In this document: in pieces, positions 38,348-46,087 of the stretch
How the letters are laid out: each line of letters begins with the position of its first letter
Numbering within the stretch: position 1 is the first letter of the stretch
DNA from: 39-52-133 sp035531075
GTDB taxonomy: Bacteria; Pseudomonadota; Gammaproteobacteria; Burkholderiales; Gallionellaceae
Assembly (NCBI GenBank): GCA_035531075.1
Contig: DATKTO010000007.1
Coordinates: forward strand, 62,001 to 126,000
DNA: 64,000 nucleotides
Reading direction: 5' to 3'
Position numbers and translations under genes: made by a program
The notes under the pieces: generated by a model
The model's database searches: none
What the model was told of the DNA's origin: nothing
Seen by the model: only the letters and a program-made list of their open reading frames with translations

Positions 38348-38411
38348 GGGAGCGCCGACGTCCCCGTCGGCTATTTCAAACTTGCTTGCCGACGGGGACG
38401 TCGGCGCTCCC
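38348..38411. repeat. Long palindromic element (REP-like), copy A
   Basis: Perfect 24-bp arms: GGGAGCGCCGACGTCCCC followed by GTCGGC, and the complement at 38388-38411, around a 16-base loop. A near-identical element lies at 40576-40636. As RNA it would form a very stable hairpin. Confidence 0.95.
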
Positions 38412-38467
38412 GCATTCAATAATCCTTTGTTGCAGCATATTTTAAAAACAGCAGTGTTTTTATGTAA

Positions 38468-39172
38468 CTACTTGATTATATTTAATATTTTGAATTTAAG
38501 CTGGAGCATCACAGAGCGCAAGGATAGCCGCCGTTGGTTCTTCGCCACAATGCCGGGCAAGCCCATAAAGGGCAACTCCCCGTGCTTCAAATCCATCGCC
38601 TCCAGCACCTTGAGCGCCGCGTAGGCATCGTTTGCCGCATACAGCATTTGCTGCGGCGTCAGCTGAGGCTGCGACCAGTTGGAAGTGGTCACATGCCGCG
38701 ACTTCGCAAAGCGCTGCTTCAACACCTGTCCCACGCCCGCCCGCACGCCCATCTCCTTGTGGTAGCCGTCCATGCTGAACACCGTATTGAGATCCACCAC
38801 TGCGCGCATCTGCACGCCCAGCTTCGCGCGGATATGTTTGCTGTCCGATTTAAGCCCGAAGCCCACCTTGATAAACGCATCCGACTGCAGCAGCTCCAGC
38901 AGAAACGGATGCCCCTGCGCATGATGCAGTTGAAACAGGTAAGCCTTGTCGCGCAATGCAAACTGCACCAGATGCGGCCCGTCGCTGACCTCGCCCACCG
39001 CAAACGTCGGCCTGGATTCCGTATCGAAACCCACCACACCCGCCGCCTTGATCGCGGCAGTGGCGGAGGCAAACTGTTCAGCAGTAGTCGGCACATGGAT
39101 GTGCGCCAGCGCAAGGCCGGTAAAGGGTTCCAGCAGCGCGATGTCGGCCTTGGTGGGGGCGGTTTTTTTCAT
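38468..39172 (-). CDS. 3'-5' exonuclease domain protein (RNase D/WRN-like)
   Basis: 234 aa, a single DEDDy exonuclease domain. Exo I: GFDTES (about residue 48); Exo II: GFGLKSDSKHI; Exo III: YAANDAYAAL. No HRDC domain, so it is shorter than RNase D (about 370 aa) and resembles stand-alone WRN-type exonucleases acting on RNA or DNA 3' ends. The last codons (LNIIK) and the stop fall inside an AT-rich repeat copy, which suggests the natural C-terminus may have been altered by it. Confidence 0.85.
   Translation of the reverse strand: MKKTAPTKADIALLEPFTGLALAHIHVPTTAEQFASATAAIKAAGVVGFDTESRPTFAVGEVSDGPHLVQFALRDKAYLFQLHHAQGHPFLLELLQSDAFIKVGFGLKSDSKHIRAKLGVQMRAVVDLNTVFSMDGYHKEMGVRAGVGQVLKQRFAKSRHVTTSNWSQPQLTPQQMLYAANDAYAALKVLEAMDLKHGELPFMGLPGIVAKNQRRLSLRSVMLQLKFKILNIIK
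38472..38486 (+). repeat. AT-rich intergenic motif, copy 3
   Basis: TTGATTATATTTAAT overlapping the 3' end of the exonuclease gene. Confidence 0.85.
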
Positions 39173-39564
39173 AGGGCTAGAGGGTGTGATGTTTGAATTG
39201 AGTAGGCTCTTGAGGGTGACATTTTGCGAATGGGGATAGAGCAGAACCGAGCAGTAATTAATTCTTTGGCTTGCCGATGCTCCTTGCTTTCTTGAACGAT
39301 AATCCGGCGTGCCGCCTCTTCATGCTGAAAATGTTGACGAAAATCGTAATGGTGAGAGTCAGGCAAAACCCGAAAATGGGAGCGTCGTAGTAACTTGCCG
39401 CTCTCGGAAAAAGATGGCTTTACCCAAGTGACAAGGTGATACGGGGATGTTGGAGTCACCATCGGCCAGCGCTTTCGTGCATCCTCACGGCTTGAAATGT
39501 CACGTGCGCAAACGGTGCTTTTGAACTCGCCTTTTCGTGAGAAAACAACTAAAGCTTCATTCAT
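39169..39564 (-). CDS. Hypothetical protein, possibly a truncated CoiA-like fragment
   Basis: 131 aa, no signal peptide. The stretch HFQHEEAARRIIVQESKEH with following RQAKELI recalls the His and ESxEH/K region of CoiA-type nuclease-like proteins, but the frame ends soon after in a sequence that looks non-coding, and it overlaps the start of the exonuclease gene by four bases. I treat it as a probable N-terminal fragment of a larger gene. It adjoins a toxin-antitoxin module, so the area looks like an accessory patch. Confidence 0.4.
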   Translation of the reverse strand: MNEALVVFSRKGEFKSTVCARDISSREDARKRWPMVTPTSPYHLVTWVKPSFSESGKLLRRSHFRVLPDSHHYDFRQHFQHEEAARRIIVQESKEHRQAKELITARFCSIPIRKMSPSRAYSIQTSHPLAL

Positions 39565-39714
39565 GCGATTAATTTTTGGTAAAGAAATCTCGAAAATCAG
39601 GCCTTACATTTGGCAACTGCACAGGTAAGGTCTCGTGTGTTGGTCGTCCGTTTCCAAAAAGGCTTGCTCTTCAGCCTCGTTGGCGAATTTTGGAAGGGGG
39701 CTTAAGTGGCTTGC

Positions 39715-40047
39715 TCATGCTGCAGCGTGTTGTTCTGGTTCCACTGAGAGTTTCATGCCAACAGCTTTCAATACGGCAAGCAGTGTTTTGAGTGTCGGAT
39801 TTCCATTGGCCGACAGTGTCCGATATAACGATTCGCGGCTGATCCCGGCTTCAGCGGCAACAGCCCCAAGTCCACCATAGGCTTCAGCAACGGTGCGCAG
39901 AGCAAGCAGGCCTGCCGCACGGTCATCGGGGTTGTCGAGTGATTCCATGGCGGCCTTCAGATATTCAACTGCCAGTTCACGATCCGCGCGCAGTTCTTCC
40001 ACCTCGCGATCATGGTGTGATACTGCAGCTTTCATTTTTTTGTTCAT
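39715..40047 (-). CDS. Antitoxin, HTH domain (HI1419-type addiction module)
   Basis: 110 aa from the ATG at 40047. The C-terminal half is a helix-turn-helix: AVAAEAGISRESLYRTLSAN (residues about 66-85), then GNPTLKTLLAVLKAVGMKL, as in antitoxins of the HigA/putative addiction module antidote family. The start overlaps the toxin stop as ATGA, so the two are coupled. It should neutralise the toxin and repress the module by binding the palindrome upstream. An in-frame ATG at 40074 is less likely because it removes the ATGA overlap. Confidence 0.9.
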   Translation of the reverse strand: MNKKMKAAVSHHDREVEELRADRELAVEYLKAAMESLDNPDDRAAGLLALRTVAEAYGGLGAVAAEAGISRESLYRTLSANGNPTLKTLLAVLKAVGMKLSVEPEQHAAA

Positions 40048-40367
40048 ATTTGCCTCCGTTTCCAATCTTCCCAATATACCTTGGCGTTCTTGATATCTGC
40101 AGCTTGTGACTTTTTGCTACCGCCGCACAGCAAAATTACAACCGTCTTTCCATGTCGACCAAAATAGATTCGATAACCAGCACCAAGGTGTTCCCGTAAT
40201 TCTTGCACGCCTTCGCCCACTGTATCGCAATCGCCGAAATTTCCCGCTTCCAGCCGTTTGATACGGACACGAATCTTGGCTTGCGCCTGCTTATCCTTTA
40301 GCGACTTGAGCCAATCTGTAACGGGCTCTTTGCCATCTTCGAGCTGGTATCGAAAAATTTCAATCAT
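40044..40367 (-). CDS. Toxin, RelE/HigB-like (type II addiction module killer)
   Basis: 107 aa. Sequence features of the phage Gp49-like/HigB branch of RelE toxins: IFRYQLEDGKEPVTDWLKSL at the N-terminus, GVQELREHLGAGYRIYFGR (basic RNase core), VVILLCGGSKKSQAADI. Family members cut mRNA at the ribosome. Toxin precedes antitoxin, the order seen in HigBA-type modules. An exact 20-bp palindrome lies 7 bases upstream of its start. Confidence 0.9.
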   Translation of the reverse strand: MIEIFRYQLEDGKEPVTDWLKSLKDKQAQAKIRVRIKRLEAGNFGDCDTVGEGVQELREHLGAGYRIYFGRHGKTVVILLCGGSKKSQAADIKNAKVYWEDWKRRQI

Positions 40368-40373
40368 AGAACA

Positions 40374-40393
40374 ATGTAGCTTATAAGCTACAT
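40374..40393. promoter_or_regulatory. Perfect 20-bp palindrome, likely operator of the toxin-antitoxin module
   Basis: ATGTAGCTTATAAGCTACAT reads the same on both strands. Its position directly upstream of the toxin start, overlapping the expected promoter (central TTATAA), fits an autoregulatory operator for the HTH antitoxin. Confidence 0.75.
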
Positions 40394-40411
40394 AAGGGCA
40401 AGCTGTTTGTT

Positions 40412-40441
40412 AACCATTTTGTTGACGTTAACAAAATGGTT
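40412..40441. repeat. 12-bp inverted repeat with 6-base spacer
   Basis: AACCATTTTGTT-GACGTT-AACAAAATGGTT. It lacks a T run, so it is more like an operator or recombination site than a terminator. Confidence 0.85.
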
Positions 40442-40575
40442 GGCCATGGCTCAGATAGGCGATGTGAAAAGAGAACCTAGGAATTGCGAGGTGCTGGAAT
40501 CTTCTAAGTAACTCAACTAAACGTGCTTGTGGAGCAATTTGAATGAATTAGGGATTTGAAATGATGTGTCTTGTA

Positions 40576-40636
40576 GGAGCGCCGACGTCCCCGTCGGCTG
40601 TTCTAACATCTTTGCCGACGGGGACATCGGCGCTCC
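40576..40636. repeat. Long palindromic element (REP-like), copy B
   Basis: 23-bp arms with one mismatch (A in GACATCGG) around a 15-base loop; arm sequence identical to copy A at 38348 but with a different loop. Confidence 0.95.
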
Positions 40637-40731
40637 CAGGGTTGGTAATTAATGCGGCCAGGAAGGAGGCAGTCTGCAAACATATGATTGCAAATTACTT
40701 AATACAATCATGTTGTTATAAGTGCCGTCCT

Positions 40732-41493
40732 TTAAGGTGTTTCATACCCAAACCCGCGCATCACCGCTCTTGCCTTCTCACTCTTCAGAAAAGCCAGCAA
40801 CGCCTGCGCCGCTGCCGGCTCTTTCGCGCCGCTCAACAGCACCGCGCTCTGGCGGATGGGGTTGTGCAGTTCGGGCGGCACAATCCACCAGGAACCTGTC
40901 GCCACTTTGCCATCGCGCATCACCTGCGACAGCGCGATGAAGGCCATGTCGGCGCTCTCAGTTGCGGCAAGCTGGTAGGCCTGTGTTAAATCGTCGGCCT
41001 TTTTCAGCTTTTTCTGCATCGCATTCCACATCGTCAGTTTCGTCAGGGTCTCTCTGGTGGCGATGCCATAGGGCGAGAAGCTGGGGTTGGCGTAAGCCAG
41101 CTTGTCGAAATTGCCGCTGTTGAGCACGGCACCTTTTTCATCCACCAAGCCGGGCTGCACGCTCCACAGCACCAGCCTGCCTGTGGCATAGACGAAGCGC
41201 GAACCGCCGACCGCCAGGCCTTCCTGCAGCAGGCGTTTCGGCAGCTCTTCATCGGCGGAGAGGAACACGTCGAACGGCGCACCGCCCTTGATCTGCGCAT
41301 ACAGCTTGCCACTGGCCGCGAGGCGGAGCTTGACGGTGTGCCCGCTTTCCTTGTGGAACAGCGCCGCGATGCGCTCCATGGGTGCTGCGAAATTCGCCGC
41401 CACCGCAGCGCTGACTTCGGCCGCGCACGCCGGCGTGCTGATAGAGATGAACAAGAAGAATGCGGCAACATGGCCGCGCAAAGAAATTTGCAT
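40732..41493 (-). CDS. modA: Molybdate-type ABC transporter substrate-binding protein (ModA-like)
   Basis: 253 aa from ATG 41493 (AGGAG 6 bases before; ATG 41496 adjacent). Signal peptide ending PACA-A (about residue 24), then AANFAAPMERIAALF, LRLAASGKLYAQI and GAPFDVFLSADEELPK, the ModA signature, with oxyanion-binding Ser residues. It captures molybdate or tungstate in the periplasm. No modB or modC lies next to it within the window, which is unusual; it may be an orphan or serve a transporter elsewhere. Related tungstate or other oxyanion binding is possible. Confidence 0.88.
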   Translation of the reverse strand: MQISLRGHVAAFFLFISISTPACAAEVSAAVAANFAAPMERIAALFHKESGHTVKLRLAASGKLYAQIKGGAPFDVFLSADEELPKRLLQEGLAVGGSRFVYATGRLVLWSVQPGLVDEKGAVLNSGNFDKLAYANPSFSPYGIATRETLTKLTMWNAMQKKLKKADDLTQAYQLAATESADMAFIALSQVMRDGKVATGSWWIVPPELHNPIRQSAVLLSGAKEPAAAQALLAFLKSEKARAVMRGFGYETP

Positions 41494-41633
41494 CATCAAC
41501 TCCTGACTAGAATGGCTAGCATGATAGCAAACTGCTTGAACTCCATGTTCAATGGAGAACACTGCTTTACCCTGTGCAGAATTTACAAACAGTATAATGT
41601 CCGCACCAGCACAATAAGTCGGGAGTGAACAAG

Positions 41634-42110
41634 ATGAAAATCAAGATGAACGGCCCCAAGTCGTCGGATACCCTGTATGAAAACGAACCCTTGCACAAGG
41701 CGGTGTCCATTCTTACCAGCAAACGCCTGGCAGCTGTGCCGGTGATCAATGAACAAGGCAAGTTTGTCGGCATCATCGGTGTGAACGGCCTGCTGGAAAT
41801 GCTGCTGCCGCAGGCGGTGCGCTCGGCGCTGGCCGCCAGTGGCGATACGGTGCCCAGCCTGTCTTTCATGGATGACAATATGGACGAGCTGCGCAACCGG
41901 CTGGCCGGTTTGTCCGAGGCAACCGTGGGCAGCCTGGCGCAGCGCGATGCGCCGGTGATCTATCCCGATTCTCCGGTGATGGAGGCGGTGTTGCTGCTGC
42001 TGCGCGGCGAAGACGATGTGGCGATGGTGGAACGCGATACGCACAAGTTTATCAGCATGGTGTCGGCACTCGATCTGCTGCATACCCTGAACGAAGAGGT
42101 GGCCAAATGA
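41634..42110 (+). CDS. CBS-pair protein
   Basis: 158 aa from ATG 41634 (GGGAG 8 bases upstream). Two CBS motifs: residues about 10-60 (ENEPLHKAVSILTSKRLAAVPVINEQGKFVGIIG) and about 95-155 (DSPVMEAVLLLLRGEDDVAMVERD). CBS pairs bind adenine nucleotides and gate transporters or enzymes. The stop overlaps the start of the NhaD-like permease (ATGA), so this is very likely a regulatory subunit of that antiporter (inference). Confidence 0.88.
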   Translation: MKIKMNGPKSSDTLYENEPLHKAVSILTSKRLAAVPVINEQGKFVGIIGVNGLLEMLLPQAVRSALAASGDTVPSLSFMDDNMDELRNRLAGLSEATVGSLAQRDAPVIYPDSPVMEAVLLLLRGEDDVAMVERDTHKFISMVSALDLLHTLNEEVAK

Positions 42111-43438
42111 ACCACGTGGCTTCGGCGGCAAGCAGCGCTTCCATGCTGTGGCTGGCAGTGGGTTTGTTTGTGGCGACCTACGCCGCGATTATCAGCGAGC
42201 GCGTGAACCGCGCCATCGTGGCACTGCTGGGCGCGGGGCTGATGATCGTGTGCGGCGTGCTCAACCAGCAGGCCGCGATTGAAGGCATCGATTTCAATAC
42301 CCTGGGCCTGCTGGCCGGCATGATGATCATCGTCAATGTCACCAAGCGCAGCGGGCTGTTCCAGTATGTCGCGGTGTGGGCGGCCAAGAAGGTGAAGGCG
42401 CATCCCATCGGCATCATGCTGATGATGTCGCTGGTCACGGCGGTGTTCTCCGCGCTGCTGGACAACGTCACCACCGTGCTGCTGATGGTGCCGGTGATTT
42501 TGCTGATCACGGAAGAACTCAAGCTTTCGCCTTATCCCTATCTGCTGGCTGCAGTGTTCATGTCGAATATCGGCGGCACCGCCACCCTGATCGGCGACCC
42601 GCCCAATATCATGATCGGCTCGGCGGTCGGCCTGGGCTTCAACGATTTTCTGCTGCACCTGACCCCCATCATCCTGATCATCATGCTCGTCACCGTGCCG
42701 CTGATGGCGCTGATCTGGCGCAAGCAGATGGTGGCGACAGCAGAAGACCGCGCGCGGGTGATGGCGTTTAACGAGCGCGAGGCCATCACCGATGTGCGCC
42801 TGCTGCGCCAGTCGCTGTTTGTGCTGTTTCTGGTGATGAGTGCCTTTATCCTGCATGGCATGCTGCACCTGGAACCGGCCACAGTGGCGATGCTGGGTGC
42901 TGCGCTGTTGCTGCTGCTGGATAATTTCAGGCTGGACGCGGAAGCGCAAAGCCACAAGGTGCACCACGCCTTTGCCGAAATTGAATGGGTCACGCTGTTC
43001 TTTTTTGTCGGGCTGTTTATCGCGGTGCGCGGCCTGGAGCAGGTGGGTGCGATCGATCACCTCGCGCAGTGGATGCTGCAGATCACCAAGGGCGACATGA
43101 CCGTCACCGCCTTCACCATCCTGTGGGGCTCGGCCATCGCATCCGCGTTTGTCGACAACATCCCCTTCGTCGCCACCATGATCCCGCTGGTCAAGTCGAT
43201 GGCGCCGGCGATGGGCGGCGAGCAGGCGATCATGCCCCTGTGGTGGTCGCTGGCGCTGGGCGCATGCCTCGGCGGCAATGGCTCGCTGGTGGGCGCATCG
43301 GCCAACCTGGTGGTGGCTGGTTTTGCGGAACGCGCTGGTTCGCCGATACGTTTTATCGGCTTTCTGAAAGTGGGCTTCCCGCTCATGATGCTGACCGTGG
43401 CGATCGCGCATGTGTATATTTATTTGCGTTATCTTTAG
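42107..43438 (+). CDS. NhaD/ArsB-type ion transporter (putative Na+/H+ antiporter)
   Basis: 443 aa, about 11-12 membrane segments. Ion-transporter superfamily hallmarks: LLDNVTTVLLMVPV (about residues 117-130), IGGTATLIGDPPNIMIG (about 155-171), and the C-terminal repeat FVDNIPFVATMIPL and GACLGGNGSLVGASAN. These conserved Asp-Asn and Gly-Asn motifs are those of NhaD, ArsB and the P protein; Na+/H+ antiport is preferred because of the surrounding NhaA and CPA genes. Arsenite transport cannot be excluded, but no ars genes are near. Confidence 0.88.
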   Translation: MNHVASAASSASMLWLAVGLFVATYAAIISERVNRAIVALLGAGLMIVCGVLNQQAAIEGIDFNTLGLLAGMMIIVNVTKRSGLFQYVAVWAAKKVKAHPIGIMLMMSLVTAVFSALLDNVTTVLLMVPVILLITEELKLSPYPYLLAAVFMSNIGGTATLIGDPPNIMIGSAVGLGFNDFLLHLTPIILIIMLVTVPLMALIWRKQMVATAEDRARVMAFNEREAITDVRLLRQSLFVLFLVMSAFILHGMLHLEPATVAMLGAALLLLLDNFRLDAEAQSHKVHHAFAEIEWVTLFFFVGLFIAVRGLEQVGAIDHLAQWMLQITKGDMTVTAFTILWGSAIASAFVDNIPFVATMIPLVKSMAPAMGGEQAIMPLWWSLALGACLGGNGSLVGASANLVVAGFAERAGSPIRFIGFLKVGFPLMMLTVAIAHVYIYLRYL

Positions 43439-43616
43439 GCTGGAAAAATAAGCTGGCCGCACAGTGCTCAGCGTTTACTGCGGATGCGGTACGAGACGGT
43501 GTTTTGGGATGCGCTGGGCGAATGCCGATTATTATTGTAACGTATTGTTTGTATTAAGCATTGTAGGTTAGTTGGCTGGCTAGAGACCTTCTTATTCAGT
43601 GATGTGAGTCGCCGTT

Positions 43617-43659
43617 GTAGGGTGCGCCGTGCGCACCATGCTGCGTGTGACGCACCTAC
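43617..43659. repeat. GTAGGGTGCG-type palindromic repeat, copy 1
   Basis: Outer arms GTAGG(G)TGCG and CGCACCTAC, with an inner hairpin GGTGCGC-CGT-GCGCACC. Related copies occur at 47663-47705 and 58765-58785. Confidence 0.85.
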
Positions 43660-43722
43660 ATGGTCGTCGCCAAGTAAGTGACTACGGCAACTATCCATCC
43701 ATGCATTTGTTGTATTTATTTC

Positions 43723-44955
43723 CTATTTTCCAGGCATAGGCTTACTCAAAACCGCAGAATAAACTCGCTGCACCCAGGGTAGCGGGTACAGCGCCACCAG
43801 AAGTGCGCTCAGGCTGATGCTGACCAGCACCACCATGTAGGTGGTATCGCGGATTACTTCTCCACCTGTCACACCGTATTGAAGAGGCAGGCCGGCCAGC
43901 ACGGCGGCCGCCAGACCTTTCGGCACCATCATCGAGGTGATTGCGGTGTCCCTCAGTTTATAAACAGGGTCGCGCAGTGCCACGCGCGTCAGCACCAGAC
44001 GCATGACATATACCAGTAGCGTCATCAGCGCGGCAACCATGATCAGCGTCGCCGCGCCAAAGCGGATGGAGACGCCGAGATAGACGAAGAAGTAGGTCTT
44101 CAGCAGAAACACCGCCTCGCGGTAGAACACCAGATCAATTTCATTCAGCGGTTCGAGTTTTCGGTCCAGTTGCTGAATGCGGTGCAGGCCAAATTTTTCA
44201 AAATTGGTGAGCGTAATGCCCAGGGCCAGCGCGGCAATTGCGCCGGAAAATCCGAGCAGCTCGGTCAGCCCATACACAATAAAAACATAGGCGAGGGTTG
44301 AGGAGATGGTGTTGGGGAAGTTACGCACCTTGCCCAGCACCAGCAGCCAGCCGATGCCGCCCAGCACGCCGATAATGGCGGCGAAAATCAGCGCGGACAT
44401 CACGCTGCCGACCAGCCTGCCGGGCTCGATGCCGCCCTGGGTATGGGCCTGCAACAGCGCAAACACACCGATGATGCACAGTACGTCGGTGAGTACGGAT
44501 TCGAGCACCATCACCGTGGCGGGTTTTTCCGATACGCGCAAGGCGTTGACCATCGGGATCACCACCGCAGAAGATGTGCCGCCCAGTGTGACACCCAGTA
44601 TCGTGGCTGCGAGCAGGGACAGGTCTAGCAGGTAGATGCCGAGCAGGGCGACGATAAGGGTGGTAAGCACAAAACACCACATGGTCAGCACACCGGTTGT
44701 CGCCAGTGCTTTTCGCAGCACGCCGACTTCGAGCGAGGTGCCGCTTTCAAACAGAATCACCACCAGTGCGATGGCCGCGATCAGCGAACCGATCTTGCCG
44801 AAATCTTCCGGCGTGACGAAGCCCAGCACGGGGCCGATGACGATGCCGACCAGAATCAGCACCAGCACATCCGGGATATTGGTCTTGCGAAATTGCAGCG
44901 ACAGAAAATGTGCGAAGAACACCATCAGGCCGATGAGCAGAATTGTAGTGGACAT
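43723..44955 (-). CDS. Cation:proton antiporter, CPA family
   Basis: 410 aa from ATG 44955 (AGGAAC upstream; an upstream ATG at 44985 adds ten unsupported residues). Twelve or so membrane segments, with LEVGVLRKALATTGV and GVTLGGTSSAVVIPMV, the unwound ion-binding region of Na+(K+)/H+ exchangers, and no C-terminal RCK domain. Exchanges Na+ or K+ for protons. Convergent with the NhaD-like gene. Confidence 0.88.
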   Translation of the reverse strand: MSTTILLIGLMVFFAHFLSLQFRKTNIPDVLVLILVGIVIGPVLGFVTPEDFGKIGSLIAAIALVVILFESGTSLEVGVLRKALATTGVLTMWCFVLTTLIVALLGIYLLDLSLLAATILGVTLGGTSSAVVIPMVNALRVSEKPATVMVLESVLTDVLCIIGVFALLQAHTQGGIEPGRLVGSVMSALIFAAIIGVLGGIGWLLVLGKVRNFPNTISSTLAYVFIVYGLTELLGFSGAIAALALGITLTNFEKFGLHRIQQLDRKLEPLNEIDLVFYREAVFLLKTYFFVYLGVSIRFGAATLIMVAALMTLLVYVMRLVLTRVALRDPVYKLRDTAITSMMVPKGLAAAVLAGLPLQYGVTGGEVIRDTTYMVVLVSISLSALLVALYPLPWVQRVYSAVLSKPMPGK

Positions 44956-45046
44956 GTTTGTTGTTCCTGTTCGATAGGCAGCCAATTATACATGCCGATT
45001 TTTTACAGTGATGTGGCCCATGCGGAAGCTGAATTTTTTATGGTGT

Positions 45047-45052
45047 TATAAT
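45047..45052 (+). promoter_or_regulatory. Extended -10 promoter of the DapB-like gene
   Basis: TGTTATAAT: a TG one base before a perfect TATAAT, 66 bases upstream of the ATG. An extended -10 can replace a poor -35, and none is seen. Confidence 0.55.
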
Positions 45053-45117
45053 CGGTCACTCACTCGCGGCGTTTTTTATGATTGCGCCGATAGAATAATG
45101 CTGCAAAGGGAGAGAGT

Positions 45118-45882
45118 ATGACCAAAAAGATACGTGTCGGCCTGGTTGGATACGGCAAGGCCGGCAGTGCCGTAGCCAGTGTCTTGAGCGCTGATCCGCG
45201 TTACGAATTGCGCTGGATCGCGCGGCGCTCGCCAGCGGCAGAGCCGCAGTTCCACCCTGGTACAGAGATTCCCATTATCAGTCTGAATCAGAGCTCTTTT
45301 GCGGAGCTGTTTGAGCAATATCCGGTGCATGCGCTGGTGGATTTCTCCTCTGCTGAAAGCCTTCATGCTTACGGCGAAGAAGTGCGCAGGCGCGGCATCA
45401 TGCTGGTCAGTGCCATCTCTGCATATTCGCAAGATGAGCTGGAATATGCACGCTCGCTGGGGCGGGACTCGCGCGTGCTGTGTTCACCCAATATCACACT
45501 GGGTATTAACTTCCTTATCGCGGCGGCCAAGCTGCTGCGCAAGATCGCACCGTTTGCCGATGTGGAAATTGTCGAACAGCATTTCCGCGAAAAATCCGAA
45601 GTTTCCGGCACGGCGCGCAGGATCGCTGAATCGCTGGAGGTGGATGGCGAGCGCATCACTTCGCTGCGCCTCGGCGGCATCGTCGGCCACCATGAAGTGA
45701 TCTTCGGCTTCCCGCACCAGACCGTGCGACTGACGCACGAATCAATCCGTCGCGAAGCCTTCGGCACCGGAATTGCATTTGCGCTTGAACAACTCGTTAA
45801 ATGTGACATTGGCTACTACACCTACGATGATTTGCTGCTGCGTATGATGAGTGCAGAGATGGCAGACAAACTTGCCGCCTGA
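45118..45882 (+). CDS. DapB-like NAD(P)-dependent reductase
   Basis: 254 aa, close to the 4-hydroxy-tetrahydrodipicolinate reductase (DapB) length. N-terminal Rossmann motif VGLVGYGKAGSAVA, DFSSAES (DapB: DFT), and the substrate segment EQHFREKSEVSGTAR. The catalytic His and the Lys four residues later are kept, but the usual HHxxKxDxPSGTA is altered (no Asp-Ala-Pro). The protein may be a second, divergent DapB or a related imine/aldehyde reductase. Neighbours are ion transporters rather than lysine genes. GGGAGAGAG lies before the ATG. Confidence 0.82.
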   Translation: MTKKIRVGLVGYGKAGSAVASVLSADPRYELRWIARRSPAAEPQFHPGTEIPIISLNQSSFAELFEQYPVHALVDFSSAESLHAYGEEVRRRGIMLVSAISAYSQDELEYARSLGRDSRVLCSPNITLGINFLIAAAKLLRKIAPFADVEIVEQHFREKSEVSGTARRIAESLEVDGERITSLRLGGIVGHHEVIFGFPHQTVRLTHESIRREAFGTGIAFALEQLVKCDIGYYTYDDLLLRMMSAEMADKLAA

Positions 45883-45951
45883 CAATATGAAATTGCATGA
45901 TGCCGTAGCGGAATTTATAATGCTGGCACAAAAACAATTTATTGCATTTGT

Positions 45952-46069
45952 TCCGATGTAACTCTCCGTATCCATTTTTTCCTTTCCATTCGCTGCTGAC
46001 TCCTGGCGGCGCGATACTGATGCAAGAAATCCATGCATTCCATTCGGCGAAATAACCGCCGGATTTTTT
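45952..46069 (+). promoter_or_regulatory. Structured leader of sulP (candidate riboswitch/attenuator)
   Basis: Three hairpins in sequence: GCTGC/GCGGC at 45992-46010, GATGC/GCATT around 46019-46040, and ATTCGGCG/CGCCGGAT (46042-46064) followed at once by six T, an intrinsic terminator. It ends 18 bases before the sulP ATG. The same arrangement and much of the sequence recur at 58261-58377 in front of a wrecked sulP copy; in the first hairpin the arm changes GCGGC to GCAGC while pairing is kept. A conserved leader with a terminator before a transporter is what attenuators and riboswitches look like. Confidence 0.5.
46042..46069 (+). terminator. Intrinsic terminator inside the sulP leader
   Basis: 8-bp stem ATTCGGCG/CGCCGGAT with a 7-base loop and T64-T69. 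It could also end the DapB-like transcript, but its duplication with the sulP module argues for control of sulP. Confidence 0.8.
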
Positions 46070-46087
46070 GTTATTTAAGGTCGCATA

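Larger units (their letters stand above)
40394..40731. other. Gene-free stretch between the toxin-antitoxin module and modA
   Basis: 338 bases holding an inverted repeat AACCATTTTGTT/AACAAAATGGTT (40412-40441, 6-base loop, no T run) and the second REP-like palindrome (40576-40636). A small plus-strand frame here only translates the palindrome. Confidence 0.7.

Noticed and set aside
38334..38624. Small open frames reading VGAPTSPSA through the REP-like palindrome (also 40561-40989)
   Set aside because: The shared protein sequence comes only from the repeat; no ribosome site and no conservation outside it.
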